Shown here: piece after piece, positions 9,370-17,590 of the stretch | Layout of the letters: each line of letters starts with the position of its first letter | Numbering within the stretch: position 1 is the first letter of the stretch | Source: Halorubrum aethiopicum | GTDB lineage: Archaea; Halobacteriota; Halobacteria; Halobacteriales; Haloferacaceae | Assembly: GCF_001542905.1 (NCBI RefSeq) | Contig: NZ_LOAJ01000001.1 | Coordinates: 1 to 64,000, forward strand | Length of the DNA stretch: 64,000 nucleotides | Direction of reading: 5' to 3' | Notes under the pieces: generated by a model | Told to the model about the DNA's origin: nothing | Seen by the model: only the letters and a program-made list of their open reading frames with translations | Databases searched by the model: none | Made by a program: the position numbers and the translations under genes

Positions 9370-9376
9370 TTTATAC
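9370..9376 (+). promoter_or_regulatory. TATA-like box ahead of repeat copy 1
   Basis: TTTATAC lies 7 bp before the conserved GCGGTGGCGCG start of the structured repeat. A transcript would then start inside the first stem region. The other copies have only weak A/T-rich matches at a similar place, so transcription of the element from here is a suggestion only. Confidence 0.35.
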
Positions 9377-9382
9377 ACGAAT

Positions 9383-9646
9383 GCGGTGGCGCGTGCCCGT
9401 GAGCGGCCGCCCTCGGCGGCCGCGAACGGCACCGCGCGAAGGAGTCGGCTGGCCGAAGTGAAGCGGAGGGCAGTCGACGAGGCTGGGGAGGCGTGAGGTG
9501 CAGTGCTGTGCGGGGTGGGACTCAAAGGGGCAGCCGTGAGGCGGGCGCAGGCGACGTAAGGACCGCAGGGAGTGAACGAAGTGAGCGAGCGAGGACCGCA
9601 GCGAGCGTGCGCCCGCCTCACGGCTGGGGCTTTGGAGATCGTCTCC
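9383..9646 (+). repeat. Structured intergenic element, copy 1
   Basis: First of four related elements. In order: GCGGTGGCGCG; a hairpin (arms 9403-9411 and 9415-9423) extended past a symmetric GA/GA internal loop (9401-9402 with 9424-9425) into a CCGT/ACGG helix; conserved GGCTGGGGAGGCGTGAGG and GTGGGACTCAAAGGGGCAG; a perfect 19-bp stem (9531-9549 with 9608-9626) around a conserved GTAAG...ACCGCAGCGAG loop; then GGGGCTTTGGAG and a 5-bp hairpin GGAGA-TCG-TCTCC (9634-9646). No protein-coding sense is apparent. It may be an RNA or a hairpin-type mobile element. Confidence 0.85.
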
Positions 9647-9744
9647 GGGCTAGCAGTCGTGTACAGTCGAGCGGCTGGAGCGTCGGACGTGTCTCACATC
9701 CCTTCACTCATCGAGATGAGATCGTACTCGACCGCTCCGCACAC

Positions 9745-9753
9745 CTTATAAAC
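9745..9753 (+). promoter_or_regulatory. TATA box of tsr3
   Basis: CTTATAAAC is centred about 26 bp before GTG at 9775, the spacing expected for a leaderless haloarchaeal transcript. It independently supports the GTG start. Confidence 0.7.
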
Positions 9754-9774
9754 GACTCCGCCGATCTCGTACTT

Positions 9775-10278
9775 GTGGATCTCCACGTCCGGTACGAGGG
9801 CGACGACGACCCCGACAAGTGTACGGCCCGGAAGCTCGCGCGGTTCGACCTCGCGGAACTCCACCGGTCGGACCGGGCCACCCCCTACGGGGTCGTCCTC
9901 AATCCCCACGCCGAGCGGGCGCTCTCGCCCGCCGACGCCGACATAGCCCGCGAGGAGGCGCTCGTCGCGCTCGACTGCTCGTGGGAGTCGGCGGGCGAGA
10001 AGACGTTCTCGCTTCCGGGCGAGCACCGCGCGCTGCCGTACCTCGTCGCCGGAAACCCCGTGAACTTCGGCCGGCCGATGCGGCTCACGACGGTCGAGGC
10101 GTTCGCGGCCGCCCTGTCGATCCTCGGCGAGCCGGACCACGCCGAGCGGGTCATGGCGAAGTTCACCTGGGGCGAGACGTTCCTCGAACTCAACGAGGAG
10201 CCGCTGCGGCGGTACGCCGACTGCGCGGACTCGAGCGAGGTCGTCGCGGTCCAGCAGGAGTATCTCGACCGGGAGTGA
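9775..10278 (+). CDS. tsr3: Tsr3/DUF367 rRNA aminocarboxypropyltransferase
   Basis: A 167-residue Tsr3-family protein. It transfers the aminocarboxypropyl group of S-adenosylmethionine to a hypermodified uridine of small-subunit rRNA, a late ribosome maturation step. The N-terminal signature [24 protein letters not shown] and the later [15 protein letters not shown] and [11 protein letters not shown] blocks fit DUF367. GTG at 9775 is chosen because homologues begin at this VDLH and a TATA box sits 26 bp upstream; the long upstream open frame runs through the structured repeat and is not coding. The gene is isolated and bracketed by inverted repeat copies. Confidence 0.88.
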   Translation: MDLHVRYEGDDDPDKCTARKLARFDLAELHRSDRATPYGVVLNPHAERALSPADADIAREEALVALDCSWESAGEKTFSLPGEHRALPYLVAGNPVNFGRPMRLTTVEAFAAALSILGEPDHAERVMAKFTWGETFLELNEEPLRRYADCADSSEVVAVQQEYLDRE

Positions 10279-10388
10279 GGCGGCGATACGTCCGGTTTCG
10301 GCCGAGGATACGAAACGGAAGACGTGGTCGCGGAGGACGAATCCAACCCGCCAGCCGCTCGGCAATCCACTACTGAAGCCACGCTCGG

Positions 10389-10619
10389 GAAGAACATCTT
10401 CAAAGCCCCGGTCGCGAGGACTCGCGCGGCTCGCTGTGCGCTTCAGTCGCTCGCGTTGCTCGCTCCTTCCAGTGCTTACGTCGCCGTGCTTCGTCCTCGC
10501 GACTGCCCCTTTGAGTCCCACCCCGCACCTCACGCCTCCCCAGCCTCGCTGCTCACTTCGTTCGCAGCGTCCCTCGCGAGCGGTTCGCGCCCTCCGGGCG
10601 CTCACCGGCGCGCCACCGC
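10389..10619 (-). repeat. Structured intergenic element, copy 2
   Basis: Reverse-oriented copy. Read on the minus strand it has GCGGTGGCGCG, a CGGT-GA-GCGCCC / GGGCGC-GA-ACCG hairpin, a GCTGC/GCAGC hairpin with loop GAACGAAGTGA, the conserved GGTGGGACTCAAAGGGGCAG, and a main stem of a sequence unrelated to copy 1 (CAGTCGCGAGGAC, 10493-10505, with 10409-10421; one A-C mismatch). The terminal hairpin is GAAGA-TGT-TCTTC (10389-10401). Copy 2 is the most divergent copy in its apical loop, yet its helices still pair. Confidence 0.83.
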
Positions 10620-10651
10620 GATCGAGATCGATCCTCGAAAGACCTGACAAA

Positions 10652-10660
10652 ACTTCTTTT
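10652..10660 (+). terminator. Pyrimidine-rich tract after tsr3
   Basis: A CTTCTTTTT run lies 374 bp past the tsr3 stop, beyond the repeat, and is the first oligo-T tract downstream. Archaeal transcription often ends at such runs. It could end tsr3 read-through; no hairpin precedes it directly. Confidence 0.3.
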
Positions 10661-10667
10661 TCGACCC

Positions 10668-11030
10668 TCACTCCCCGAGGACGCCGCCGATCGCCCCCGC
10701 GAGCGCGGAGTCGATGGCGAACAGGAACGTGAGGAGGAGTCCGACGACGAGGACGCCCGCGCCGCCTAACAATCCGCCGAGCGGGCCGCCCGCGAGCCCG
10801 AGCAGTCCGCCGAACGCGGCGAGCAGCAGCGTGACGACGACCCCGCTCACGGAGCCGGCGAGCAGGCCGTGCCACGTCCCCGACAGCAGGCCGCCGCCGG
10901 CGACGTAGCCCGCGACGAACCCGCCGATCAGTCCGGCACCCACGTGGCCGATCACGGGCGCGAACGTCGCCAGCAACCCGGCGATCACGGTGACGACGAA
11001 CCCGTAGCCGACGGCGCGCCAGTCGGTCAT
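10668..11030 (-). CDS. DUF5518-type membrane protein
   Basis: A 120-residue glycine- and alanine-rich membrane protein with about four helices (roughly 7-28, 30-48, 53-80 and 86-118). Opening MTDWRAVGYGFVVTVIAG and the GxxxG-rich repeats (GAGLIGGFVAGYVAGGG) match the haloarchaeal DUF5518 group of unknown function. It is divergent from the P-type ATPase and shares an A/T-rich promoter region with it, but nothing else links the two. Family name from memory of the pattern; membrane nature is certain. Confidence 0.75.
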   Translation of the reverse strand: MTDWRAVGYGFVVTVIAGLLATFAPVIGHVGAGLIGGFVAGYVAGGGLLSGTWHGLLAGSVSGVVVTLLLAAFGGLLGLAGGPLGGLLGGAGVLVVGLLLTFLFAIDSALAGAIGGVLGE

Positions 11031-11090
11031 GCCCGCTCGTAGCCGACCCGGCGATAAATACTCGCCGTCGTTCGCCGCCCGTATTATTAA

Positions 11091-11134
11091 ATATTTCTTG
11101 TAGAATATGAACTACTTATAAATATACGGCGTAT
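11091..11134 (+). promoter_or_regulatory. Metal ATPase promoter with two palindromes
   Basis: TTATAAATA at 11116-11124 is the TATA box. Just upstream is ATATT-N8-AATAT (11091-11108), and directly after the TATA box is an 11-bp palindrome ATACG-G-CGTAT (11124-11134). A repressor bound at the second would block the polymerase start region. This suits metal-induced expression by an ArsR-type factor, but no such gene is adjacent. Confidence 0.45.
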
Positions 11135-11178
11135 TCTGGCAGATGGATTAATAACCGTGGCTCGGTTAGGGATCGCCA

Positions 11179-13707
11179 ATGAGCGAACGAAACGGGACGA
11201 CCGACACCGGATCCGGCGACGCCGAGGGCGGCGCGCCCGAAGGCCGCGATCCCGGCGGTGCCGGTCCCGAGACTCACGGTTCCGAGCTCCGGCTCACGGT
11301 CCCCGACATGGACTGTGCGTCCTGTGCGGGCAAGGTCGAGGGAGCCCTCGACCGCGCGGGCGTCCTCTCGGTCGACACGCGGCCGACGACCGGGGTCGTC
11401 GTCGTCACCCACGACCCGGCGGTGCTCGACGCCGACGCGGTCGTCGCGGCGGTCGAGGGCGCGGGCTACGACGTCGCCGACGCGGACGCGGACACGGTCG
11501 CCGACGACCTGTGGCGGAGCCCGCGAGCGATCGCGACCGCGGCCGGCGGGATCCTCCTTATCCTCGGACTCGTCCTCGAGTGGCTCCTTCCGGGAGCGAA
11601 CCCCGTCTTCGCCACCGTCGGCGGGGGCGTCGGAATCGTCGGCCCGTGGGAGGTCTCGGGCGCGTCGCTCGCGTACCTGCTGGCGATCGCGGTCGCGGCC
11701 CCGCCGATCCTCCGGAACGGCTACTACTCGCTGCGGGGACTGAGCCTCGACATCGACCTCCTGATGTCGATCGGCGTGGTCGCCGCCCTGCTGATCGACC
11801 TCCCGTTCGAGGCGGCGACGCTCGCGGTGCTGTTCTCGACCGCGGAGCTGCTGGAGCGCTTCTCGATCGACCGCGCGCGCACCTCGCTGCGGGAGCTGAT
11901 GGAGCTCTCGCCCGACGAGGCGGTCGTGATCCGCGACGGCGCGGAGGAGACCGTCCCGGCGGCGGCGGTCGCGGTCGGCGAGCGGCTCGCGGTCCGACCC
12001 GGCGAGCGCGTCCCCCTCGACGGGGTGGTCCGCGAGGGGTCGGGAGCCGTCGACGAGTCGCCGATCACCGGCGAGTCGGTGCCCGCGGAGAAGGAGCCGG
12101 GCGACGAGGTGTACGCCGGCTCGATCAACGAGGCCGGCTACCTCGAGGTCGAGGCCACCGCGCCCGCCGAGGAGTCGACCATCGCGCAGGTGGTCGAACT
12201 CGTCGAGGCGGCGGGGGCCGAGGAGACCCGCGCCGAGCGGTTCGTCGACCGGTTCGCGGCCGTCTACACGCCGATCGTCGTGACCGCCGCGGTCGCGACC
12301 GTCGTCCTCGGTACCGTCGTCGTCGGCGGCCCGACGGAGACGTGGTTCGTCCGCGGACTCACCCTGCTCGTGATCGCGTGTCCGTGCGCGTTCGTCATCT
12401 CGACGCCCGTCAGCGTCGTCTCCGGGGTCACCGCCGCCGCGCGAAACGGCGTCCTGATCAAGGGCGGCGAACACCTGGAGGCCGCGGGAGACGTCGACGC
12501 CGTCGCCGTCGACAAGACGGGGACTCTCACGACCGGCGACCTCGCGGTCACCGACGCCGTCCCGCTCGGCGGCACCGACGCCGACGATCTCCTCGCGTGT
12601 GCGACCGCCCTGGAGCGCCGGAGCGAACACCCCGTCGCGAAGGCGATCGTGGCGTACGGAGAGGACGCCGGCGAGGAGGCCGGCGGAAGCGACGGCGGTG
12701 CCGACCGCGACGACCCCGTCCGCGACGACACCGACCGCGACGTGACCGGCTTCGAGGCGCTCGCCGGCGAGGGCGTCCGGGCGGAGATCGGCGGCGAGAC
12801 CCACTACGCCGGCAAGCCGTCGCTGTTCGAGGAGCTCGGTTTCGACCTGGGTCACGCCCACGTCCGGACCGACGGGGGACGCCTCGAGCGGTTGGACGAA
12901 ACCGGCGCGGTCGACGGAAGCGGATCGTCGGACGGCACCGATCGGCTCGACGAGCCCGAGCCCTGCGAACACGGCGAGTACCTCGACCTCGCCGGCGAGA
13001 CGATCCCCCGGCTCCAGGCCGCGGGCAAGACGGTCGTGCTCGTCGGCACCGAGGAGCGGCTGGAGGGCGTCATCGCGGTCGCCGACGCCGTCCGGCCGGA
13101 GGCGGCGTGGGCCGTCGATCGGCTCCACGCGCTCGGGATCGAGCGCGTCGTGATGCTCACCGGCGACAACGAGCGGACCGCCCGCGCGATCGGCGAGACC
13201 GTGGGCGTCGACGAGGTCCGCGCCGAGCTGCTCCCGGACGAGAAGGTCGCCGCCGTCCGCGAGATCGGCGACGAAAGCGACGGCGGGGTCGCGATGGTCG
13301 GCGACGGGATCAACGACGCTCCCGCCCTGGCGGCCGCCGACGTCGGGATCGCGATGGGCGCGGCCGGCACCGACACCGCCCTCGAGACCGCGGACGTGGC
13401 GCTCATGGCCGATGACCTGACCCGCCTGCCGTACGTGATCGACCTCTCGGCGCGCGCCGGACGGACGATCCGGACGAACATCGGCGCGTCGCTGGCCGTG
13501 AAGGCGCTTCTCGCCGCGGGCGCGCCGTTCGGCTACGTCACCGTCGCGATGGCGGTGATCGTCGGCGACATGGGGATGAGCCTCGGCGTCACCGGCAACG
13601 CGCTCCGGCTCGGGAGCGTCGAGCCGGCGGAGCCGCCGGAGGCGAGGGAACCGCCGGAGCCTGCGGTTGCGACGGGAGCGACCGACTCGACTGAAACGAC
13701 GGAGTAG
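11179..13707 (+). CDS. P1B-type Zn/Cd/Pb-translocating ATPase
   Basis: An 842-residue efflux pump. It has one N-terminal heavy-metal-binding domain (MDCASC, C46 and C49), the ion-site CPC in helix 6 (401-403, ACPCAFVISTP), phosphorylation motif DKTGTLT (D445) and hinge GDGINDAP (708-715). ISTP after CPC points to the zinc/cadmium/lead subgroup, not copper. The nucleotide domain carries an acidic, glycine-rich insert ending in EPEPCEHGEY, a possible extra metal site. The last 30 residues are a Glu/Pro/Thr-rich tail. The enzyme expels toxic or excess divalent metals using ATP. Confidence 0.93.
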   Translation: MSERNGTTDTGSGDAEGGAPEGRDPGGAGPETHGSELRLTVPDMDCASCAGKVEGALDRAGVLSVDTRPTTGVVVVTHDPAVLDADAVVAAVEGAGYDVADADADTVADDLWRSPRAIATAAGGILLILGLVLEWLLPGANPVFATVGGGVGIVGPWEVSGASLAYLLAIAVAAPPILRNGYYSLRGLSLDIDLLMSIGVVAALLIDLPFEAATLAVLFSTAELLERFSIDRARTSLRELMELSPDEAVVIRDGAEETVPAAAVAVGERLAVRPGERVPLDGVVREGSGAVDESPITGESVPAEKEPGDEVYAGSINEAGYLEVEATAPAEESTIAQVVELVEAAGAEETRAERFVDRFAAVYTPIVVTAAVATVVLGTVVVGGPTETWFVRGLTLLVIACPCAFVISTPVSVVSGVTAAARNGVLIKGGEHLEAAGDVDAVAVDKTGTLTTGDLAVTDAVPLGGTDADDLLACATALERRSEHPVAKAIVAYGEDAGEEAGGSDGGADRDDPVRDDTDRDVTGFEALAGEGVRAEIGGETHYAGKPSLFEELGFDLGHAHVRTDGGRLERLDETGAVDGSGSSDGTDRLDEPEPCEHGEYLDLAGETIPRLQAAGKTVVLVGTEERLEGVIAVADAVRPEAAWAVDRLHALGIERVVMLTGDNERTARAIGETVGVDEVRAELLPDEKVAAVREIGDESDGGVAMVGDGINDAPALAAADVGIAMGAAGTDTALETADVALMADDLTRLPYVIDLSARAGRTIRTNIGASLAVKALLAAGAPFGYVTVAMAVIVGDMGMSLGVTGNALRLGSVEPAEPPEAREPPEPAVATGATDSTETTE

Positions 13708-13873
13708 TCCCCGGCGAGTCCGGATCCGGTTTGGTGATCCCGATGAGATCCTATTTTCGGACACGCCATCGTCTGAACCGGCCGTCGTATCTCGAGTGTT
13801 AGTGGTACGGGTATTTCGTGAGTGATCGAGGTGATACGAAGAAAATCGTTGCTGGCGCGGTGATCACGATCAC

Positions 13874-14116
13874 GGAGACCATCCCCAAAGCCCCAGCCGG
13901 CTCCGGTCGAGGGCCTCGCTGCGGTCCTCGTCGCTCACTATGTTCGCTCCTGCGGTCCTTACGTCGGCCGTCTTCCCGGAGCCGACTGCCCCTTTGAGTC
14001 CCACCCGTCCCGCACAGCCTCGCACCTCACGCCTCCCCAGCCTCGCTGCTCACTTCGTTCGCAGCGTCCCTCGCGGGCTCCTCGCGCCCATTGGGCGCTC
14101 GGAGGCGCGCCACCGC
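13874..14116 (-). repeat. Structured intergenic element, copy 3
   Basis: Reverse-oriented copy, closest to copy 4. Main stem CAGTCGGCTCCGG (13976-13988) pairs with 13894-13906 using one G-U. First hairpin is CTCC-GA-GCGCCC / GGGCGC-GA-GGAG; second is GCTGC/GCAGC. The terminal hairpin is GGGGA-TGG-TCTCC (13874-13886). Similarity to copy 4 continues about 90 bp beyond the hairpin, down to about 13782 (shared TGATCGTGATCAC, GCGCCAGCAACGA, ATCACCTCGATCA, GATACGACGG). Confidence 0.85.
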
Positions 14117-14227
14117 GATCGGTCAGTGTTTAGACTCCATTGACCGCGACCGTGACCCTCCATCGATCCGAAGGTTTCGACGGGGGCGGTCAGGTTTAAC
14201 AGCGCGCCGCGTCTATCGGAAGCCGAG

Positions 14228-15247
14228 ATGCCCTCCGAGAGCGGTTCCGCCGGGGAGACGACCGAGACGGTCGAGGCGGCCGCCCCGTCAGAGACGACCG
14301 GCGAGTCGGCGAGCGATGCCGAGTCGGAGACGACGACCGACCCGGACTCCACCGCTGCCCCGGACACGGTCCCCGATCCGGTCGAGTGGGGTCCGGTACG
14401 ACACGATCGGCTCCGGTCGCTCGCGCTCGGCGTGACGCTCCTCGTCGTCGTCGGGATCCTCCTCGTCGCCGGGATCGTCGCCGTCGGCGTGGCGAGCGCG
14501 GCGTGGACTGCGGCGACCGGCGACGGAACGCTCGGGGGCGGAAGCGAGCTGTGGGTGCTCGCCGTGCTGCTTCTCGTCGGCGGCCCGTTCTCGCTTCTCT
14601 ACCTCCTGATCGCCTACGACCGGTCGACGAAGGGAGCGCGGGAGCGGATCCGGTCGACGTTCGGCGACTACTCGCTCTCGCGAGAGTCGATCCGGCCCGC
14701 GTGGGTGCTCGCGGGCGCGCTCCCGATCGGCGCGCTCTGGGTGTGGGGCCCCTCGCCGACCGAGATCGGGCTGTTCTACCTCTTCCCGCTGATCTGGTTC
14801 CTGCCGGTCCTCGTCGGATCGAAGGGAACGTCGGTCCGACTCGACCCCGCGGAGCGCGTCGTCGAGCGGACGGACCACACGCACGACCGGACCCGATCGG
14901 ACGACCTCGATTCCGTGATCCGGACCCGCCGGATCGACCTGCCGTGGACGACGCTGTTCCTCCTGGCGTACCGGGGGAACGCCTGGTACCGGTCGACGCC
15001 GTGGCTGTTCGTCCCGAGCGAGCGGGCCGACGCGGTCGAGGCGGCCCTCGACGACGTGCTCGCGCGCTCTCCGGGCCCCGACCGGGCGAGCGTGCCGGAA
15101 CGGGTCACCCTCGCGATCCTCGGGAGCAGCTCGCTCGTCGTCGGCCTGGCGATGTCGGTCGCCGGGGCGGACGGGGGCGGGATCGCGTTGGGGCTGCTCT
15201 CCGCGCCGTTCACCCTCCTGTTTCTGGCGCTCGCGGCCCGGCTGTGA
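14228..15247 (+). CDS. Haloarchaeal multi-pass membrane protein, unknown
   Basis: A 339-residue protein with a disordered acidic Ser/Thr/Glu-rich N-terminus (1-60), two membrane helices (about 68-95 and 107-130), a short loop, two more helices (about 156-170 and 180-200), a soluble region of about 80 residues and two C-terminal helices. The soluble part contains VRLDPAERVVERTDH and WTTLFLLAYRGNAWYRSTPWLFVPSE, which looks like a PH-like or YcxB-like domain, though that is only an impression. Neighbours give no functional clue. Unknown function. Confidence 0.78.
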   Translation: MPSESGSAGETTETVEAAAPSETTGESASDAESETTTDPDSTAAPDTVPDPVEWGPVRHDRLRSLALGVTLLVVVGILLVAGIVAVGVASAAWTAATGDGTLGGGSELWVLAVLLLVGGPFSLLYLLIAYDRSTKGARERIRSTFGDYSLSRESIRPAWVLAGALPIGALWVWGPSPTEIGLFYLFPLIWFLPVLVGSKGTSVRLDPAERVVERTDHTHDRTRSDDLDSVIRTRRIDLPWTTLFLLAYRGNAWYRSTPWLFVPSERADAVEAALDDVLARSPGPDRASVPERVTLAILGSSSLVVGLAMSVAGADGGGIALGLLSAPFTLLFLALAARL

Positions 15248-15349
15248 CCCGGCGGCGGACCGTCGTGACCCGCCGGCGAGCGGGTTCGAGCCGTCCGAGA
15301 GATCACCCTCACCGGACGACTCAAATAGCCGTACGCCCTATCCGGAAAC

Positions 15350-15649
15350 ATGGACCGCAAGCGGCTGGAGCGGACGTTGGCCGAGGAGTTCGGGGGGACC
15401 GGCGCGGAGCGGCGCGTGGTCGCCCGAGCCGCCAGCGACCTCGCCGACTCCGGGAAGCCCTCCACCGACCGCGGACACGCGCTGACCGTCCCCGGCGTGG
15501 TCCGGCACCTCTCGGACGCGCCCGACGGCTCGTCGCTCGTCGAACGCTGGAACTGGTGGATGGGCGCGCTGGAGACGGCCTACGGCGGCTACGACTACTT
15601 CACGGTGCGGTTCGTCGAGGACGACGAGGAGGCCGGCCTCCGCCGGTAA
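15350..15649 (+). CDS. Small conserved haloarchaeal protein
   Basis: A 99-residue acidic soluble protein without Cys. Its centre (SLVERWNWWMGALETAYGGYDYF) is rich in aromatic residues and looks conserved. It begins at ATG 15350, 26 bp after an AAATAG promoter-like sequence, and ends 65 bp before the amidase gene, so the two may be co-transcribed. No domain recognised. Confidence 0.7.
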   Translation: MDRKRLERTLAEEFGGTGAERRVVARAASDLADSGKPSTDRGHALTVPGVVRHLSDAPDGSSLVERWNWWMGALETAYGGYDYFTVRFVEDDEEAGLRR

Positions 15650-15714
15650 GGCTCGGACGCCACGCCCGACTCCGGGGAAGAGGCTATTTGGGTGGGGGGT
15701 GTCTCCCCCGCTAG

Positions 15715-17223
15715 ATGGACGACCGAACGATCGACGACGAGTTCGACCTGTTGGAGGCGACGGTCGACGAGATACACGCCGCCTTCGAGGCGGGGACGCT
15801 GACCGCCGAGGGGCTCACCGGGGCGTACCTCGACCGGATCGACGAACACACCGACGACCTCAACGCGATCCTGACGGTGAACGAGGCGGCACTCTCTCGC
15901 GCCAGGGAGTTGGACGACCGGTTCGCGGCCGACGGCCCCGTCGGCCCGCTCCACGGGGTCCCGACGGTCATCAAGGACAACCACGACACCGCCGACATGC
16001 CGACGACGGCGGGGTCGGAGCTGTTCGCGGAGTTCGTTCCCGACGAGGACGCGTTCGTCGTCGAGCGGCTCCGGGAGGCGGGCGCGGTGATCCTCGCGAA
16101 GGCGAACCTCCAGGAGCTCTCCTTCGGCGTCGACTCCGTGAGCTCGCTCGGCGGCGAGACGCGGAACCCCTACGCGCTCGACCGGCGGCCGTCGGGATCG
16201 AGCGGCGGGACCGCCGCGGCGATCGCGAGCAACCTCGCGGCGGTCGGCACCGGCACCGACACCTGCTCGTCGGTTCGGTCCCCGCCGGCGTTCGCGAGCC
16301 TCGTCGGCGTCCGGCCCACGCGGGGGCTCGTGAGCCGCACGGGGATCGTCCCGCTCTCGGCGACGCAGGACACCGCGGGGCCGATCGCCCGAACCGTCGC
16401 CGACGCGGCGCGGACGCTCGAGGCGATGGTCGGATACGACCCGGACGACCCGGTCACGGCGCTCGGCGTCGGCGAGGTGCCGGAGAAGGGGTACGCGGCG
16501 CACCTCGACGCCGACGGGCTCGAGGGCGCGCGGATCGGCGTCGCGCGCGACCTCTTCGAGGTGTCCGACCCCGAGAACCCGGCGGCGGACACCGCGGAGG
16601 CGGTCGTCTCCGTCGTCGAGTCCGCGATGGAGGAACTCGAGGCGGCGGGCGCGACTCTCGTCGATCCGGTCGAGGTCGTCGACCGGGAGTTCCTCGACTC
16701 CGCGCGGGTCGTCGGCAAGGAGTTCGAGCGCGACTTCGACGCGTACCTCGCCGCGCACGACGGGACGCCCGTCGACTCGCTGCGGGAGCTGGCCGAGAGC
16801 GGGACGATGGCCCCGAGCGTCGAGGAGCGCGTCCTCGACGGCGGGATCCTCGGCGTGGCCGAGGGGGTGGACGACGACCTCGAGTACCAGCGGGCGCTCG
16901 CGCGACGCGAGACGGTCCGGACCGAGACGGTGAACCGGCTGGTCACGGAGGACCTCGACGCGCTGTTGTACCCGCCCTCCATGGCGCTGCCGGTCGAGAT
17001 CCCCGACCACCAGCCGTTCTCGGAGATGCGCTGTGAGCTCTCCGCCCACACCGGGCTTCCCTCGATCGTGTTGCCCGCCGGGTTCGCCGACGCCGACGGC
17101 GAGGAACTGCCGGTCGGGTTCGAACTCCTCGGCCGGCCGTTCGCCGAGCCGCGGCTCCTCGAGCTCGGGTACGCCTACGAGCGGGCGGCGGAGCCCCGCC
17201 GGCCGCCGGAGCGGTTCGCGTAG
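15715..17223 (+). CDS. Amidase signature family hydrolase
   Basis: A 502-residue amidase-signature enzyme. The catalytic Lys is in VIKDNHDTADMPTTAG, the cis-Ser in GSSGGTAAAIASN and the nucleophile region in GTDTCSSVRSPPAFASLVG. The usual form of the last motif is GTDTGGSIR; here the two glycines of the oxyanion region are Cys-Ser while the nucleophilic Ser is kept. Members cleave carbon-nitrogen amide bonds. The family includes GatA, but the unusual motif and lone position make a free-standing amidase or acylamidase likelier. Active or altered specificity cannot be settled by reading. Confidence 0.87.
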   Translation: MDDRTIDDEFDLLEATVDEIHAAFEAGTLTAEGLTGAYLDRIDEHTDDLNAILTVNEAALSRARELDDRFAADGPVGPLHGVPTVIKDNHDTADMPTTAGSELFAEFVPDEDAFVVERLREAGAVILAKANLQELSFGVDSVSSLGGETRNPYALDRRPSGSSGGTAAAIASNLAAVGTGTDTCSSVRSPPAFASLVGVRPTRGLVSRTGIVPLSATQDTAGPIARTVADAARTLEAMVGYDPDDPVTALGVGEVPEKGYAAHLDADGLEGARIGVARDLFEVSDPENPAADTAEAVVSVVESAMEELEAAGATLVDPVEVVDREFLDSARVVGKEFERDFDAYLAAHDGTPVDSLRELAESGTMAPSVEERVLDGGILGVAEGVDDDLEYQRALARRETVRTETVNRLVTEDLDALLYPPSMALPVEIPDHQPFSEMRCELSAHTGLPSIVLPAGFADADGEELPVGFELLGRPFAEPRLLELGYAYERAAEPRRPPERFA

Positions 17224-17336
17224 GCGGGTCGACCGTCGGACCGGGCTCCCGGCCGCGACCGTTCGGGAGCGCTTCACTTTCAGTTTCACTCCGCGGTTGG
17301 CTCGGTTATAGGGGCGTTCCGTTCGAACCCGCAGGT

Positions 17337-17534
17337 ATGAGCGTGTCATCGGAGGACCGGCCGCGGTACGCGTCGCCGACGCGCGTGGACGTCACGGAGT
17401 GTCGAACCGACCGCATCGCCGACCGGGTCCGGTCGAACCGGGTCGCCGGCGGCGAGGTCCACCTGGAGCGCCGCGGCGGGCGGACGTACCTCGTGGCGAC
17501 GCCGACGGAAGGGACCGCGTCGCGGTCGCGGTAG
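17337..17534 (+). CDS. Small basic haloarchaeal protein
   Basis: A 65-residue Arg-rich protein (17 Arg or so) with a likely beta hairpin VAGGEVHLERRGGRTYLVATP. A GGTTATAGG sequence 34 bp before the ATG is a fair TATA box, which is the main evidence for a real gene. Neither neighbour is close enough to call an operon. No family recognised; it could still be a spurious frame in GC-rich DNA. Confidence 0.5.
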   Translation: MSVSSEDRPRYASPTRVDVTECRTDRIADRVRSNRVAGGEVHLERRGGRTYLVATPTEGTASRSR

Positions 17535-17590
17535 GAGCTCGGAACGAGAAGGGAGGCGGAATCGGGACGAAGACCGAGAAACGGCCGGCG

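Noticed and set aside
9401-9425. Canonical kink-turn in the repeat hairpin
   Set aside because: GA/GA is symmetric without the three-base bulge a standard kink-turn needs, so only a tandem sheared G-A loop is claimed.
9383-9646. Repeat elements as insertion-sequence remnants with coding capacity
   Set aside because: Frames within the copies are not conserved as proteins; changes in the stems are compensatory and do not keep codons. A non-coding mobile element remains possible.
9493-9774. Upstream extension of Tsr3 through repeat copy 1
   Set aside because: The TATA box at 9745-9753 and the family start at VDLH place the start at GTG 9775; the extension is repeat sequence.
11116-13764. Long antisense open frame (880 codons) opposite the metal ATPase
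   Set aside because: Composition is Arg/Asp/Gly-rich and non-globular. It mirrors the coding strand's GC-rich third positions, while the plus strand has complete P-type ATPase motifs.
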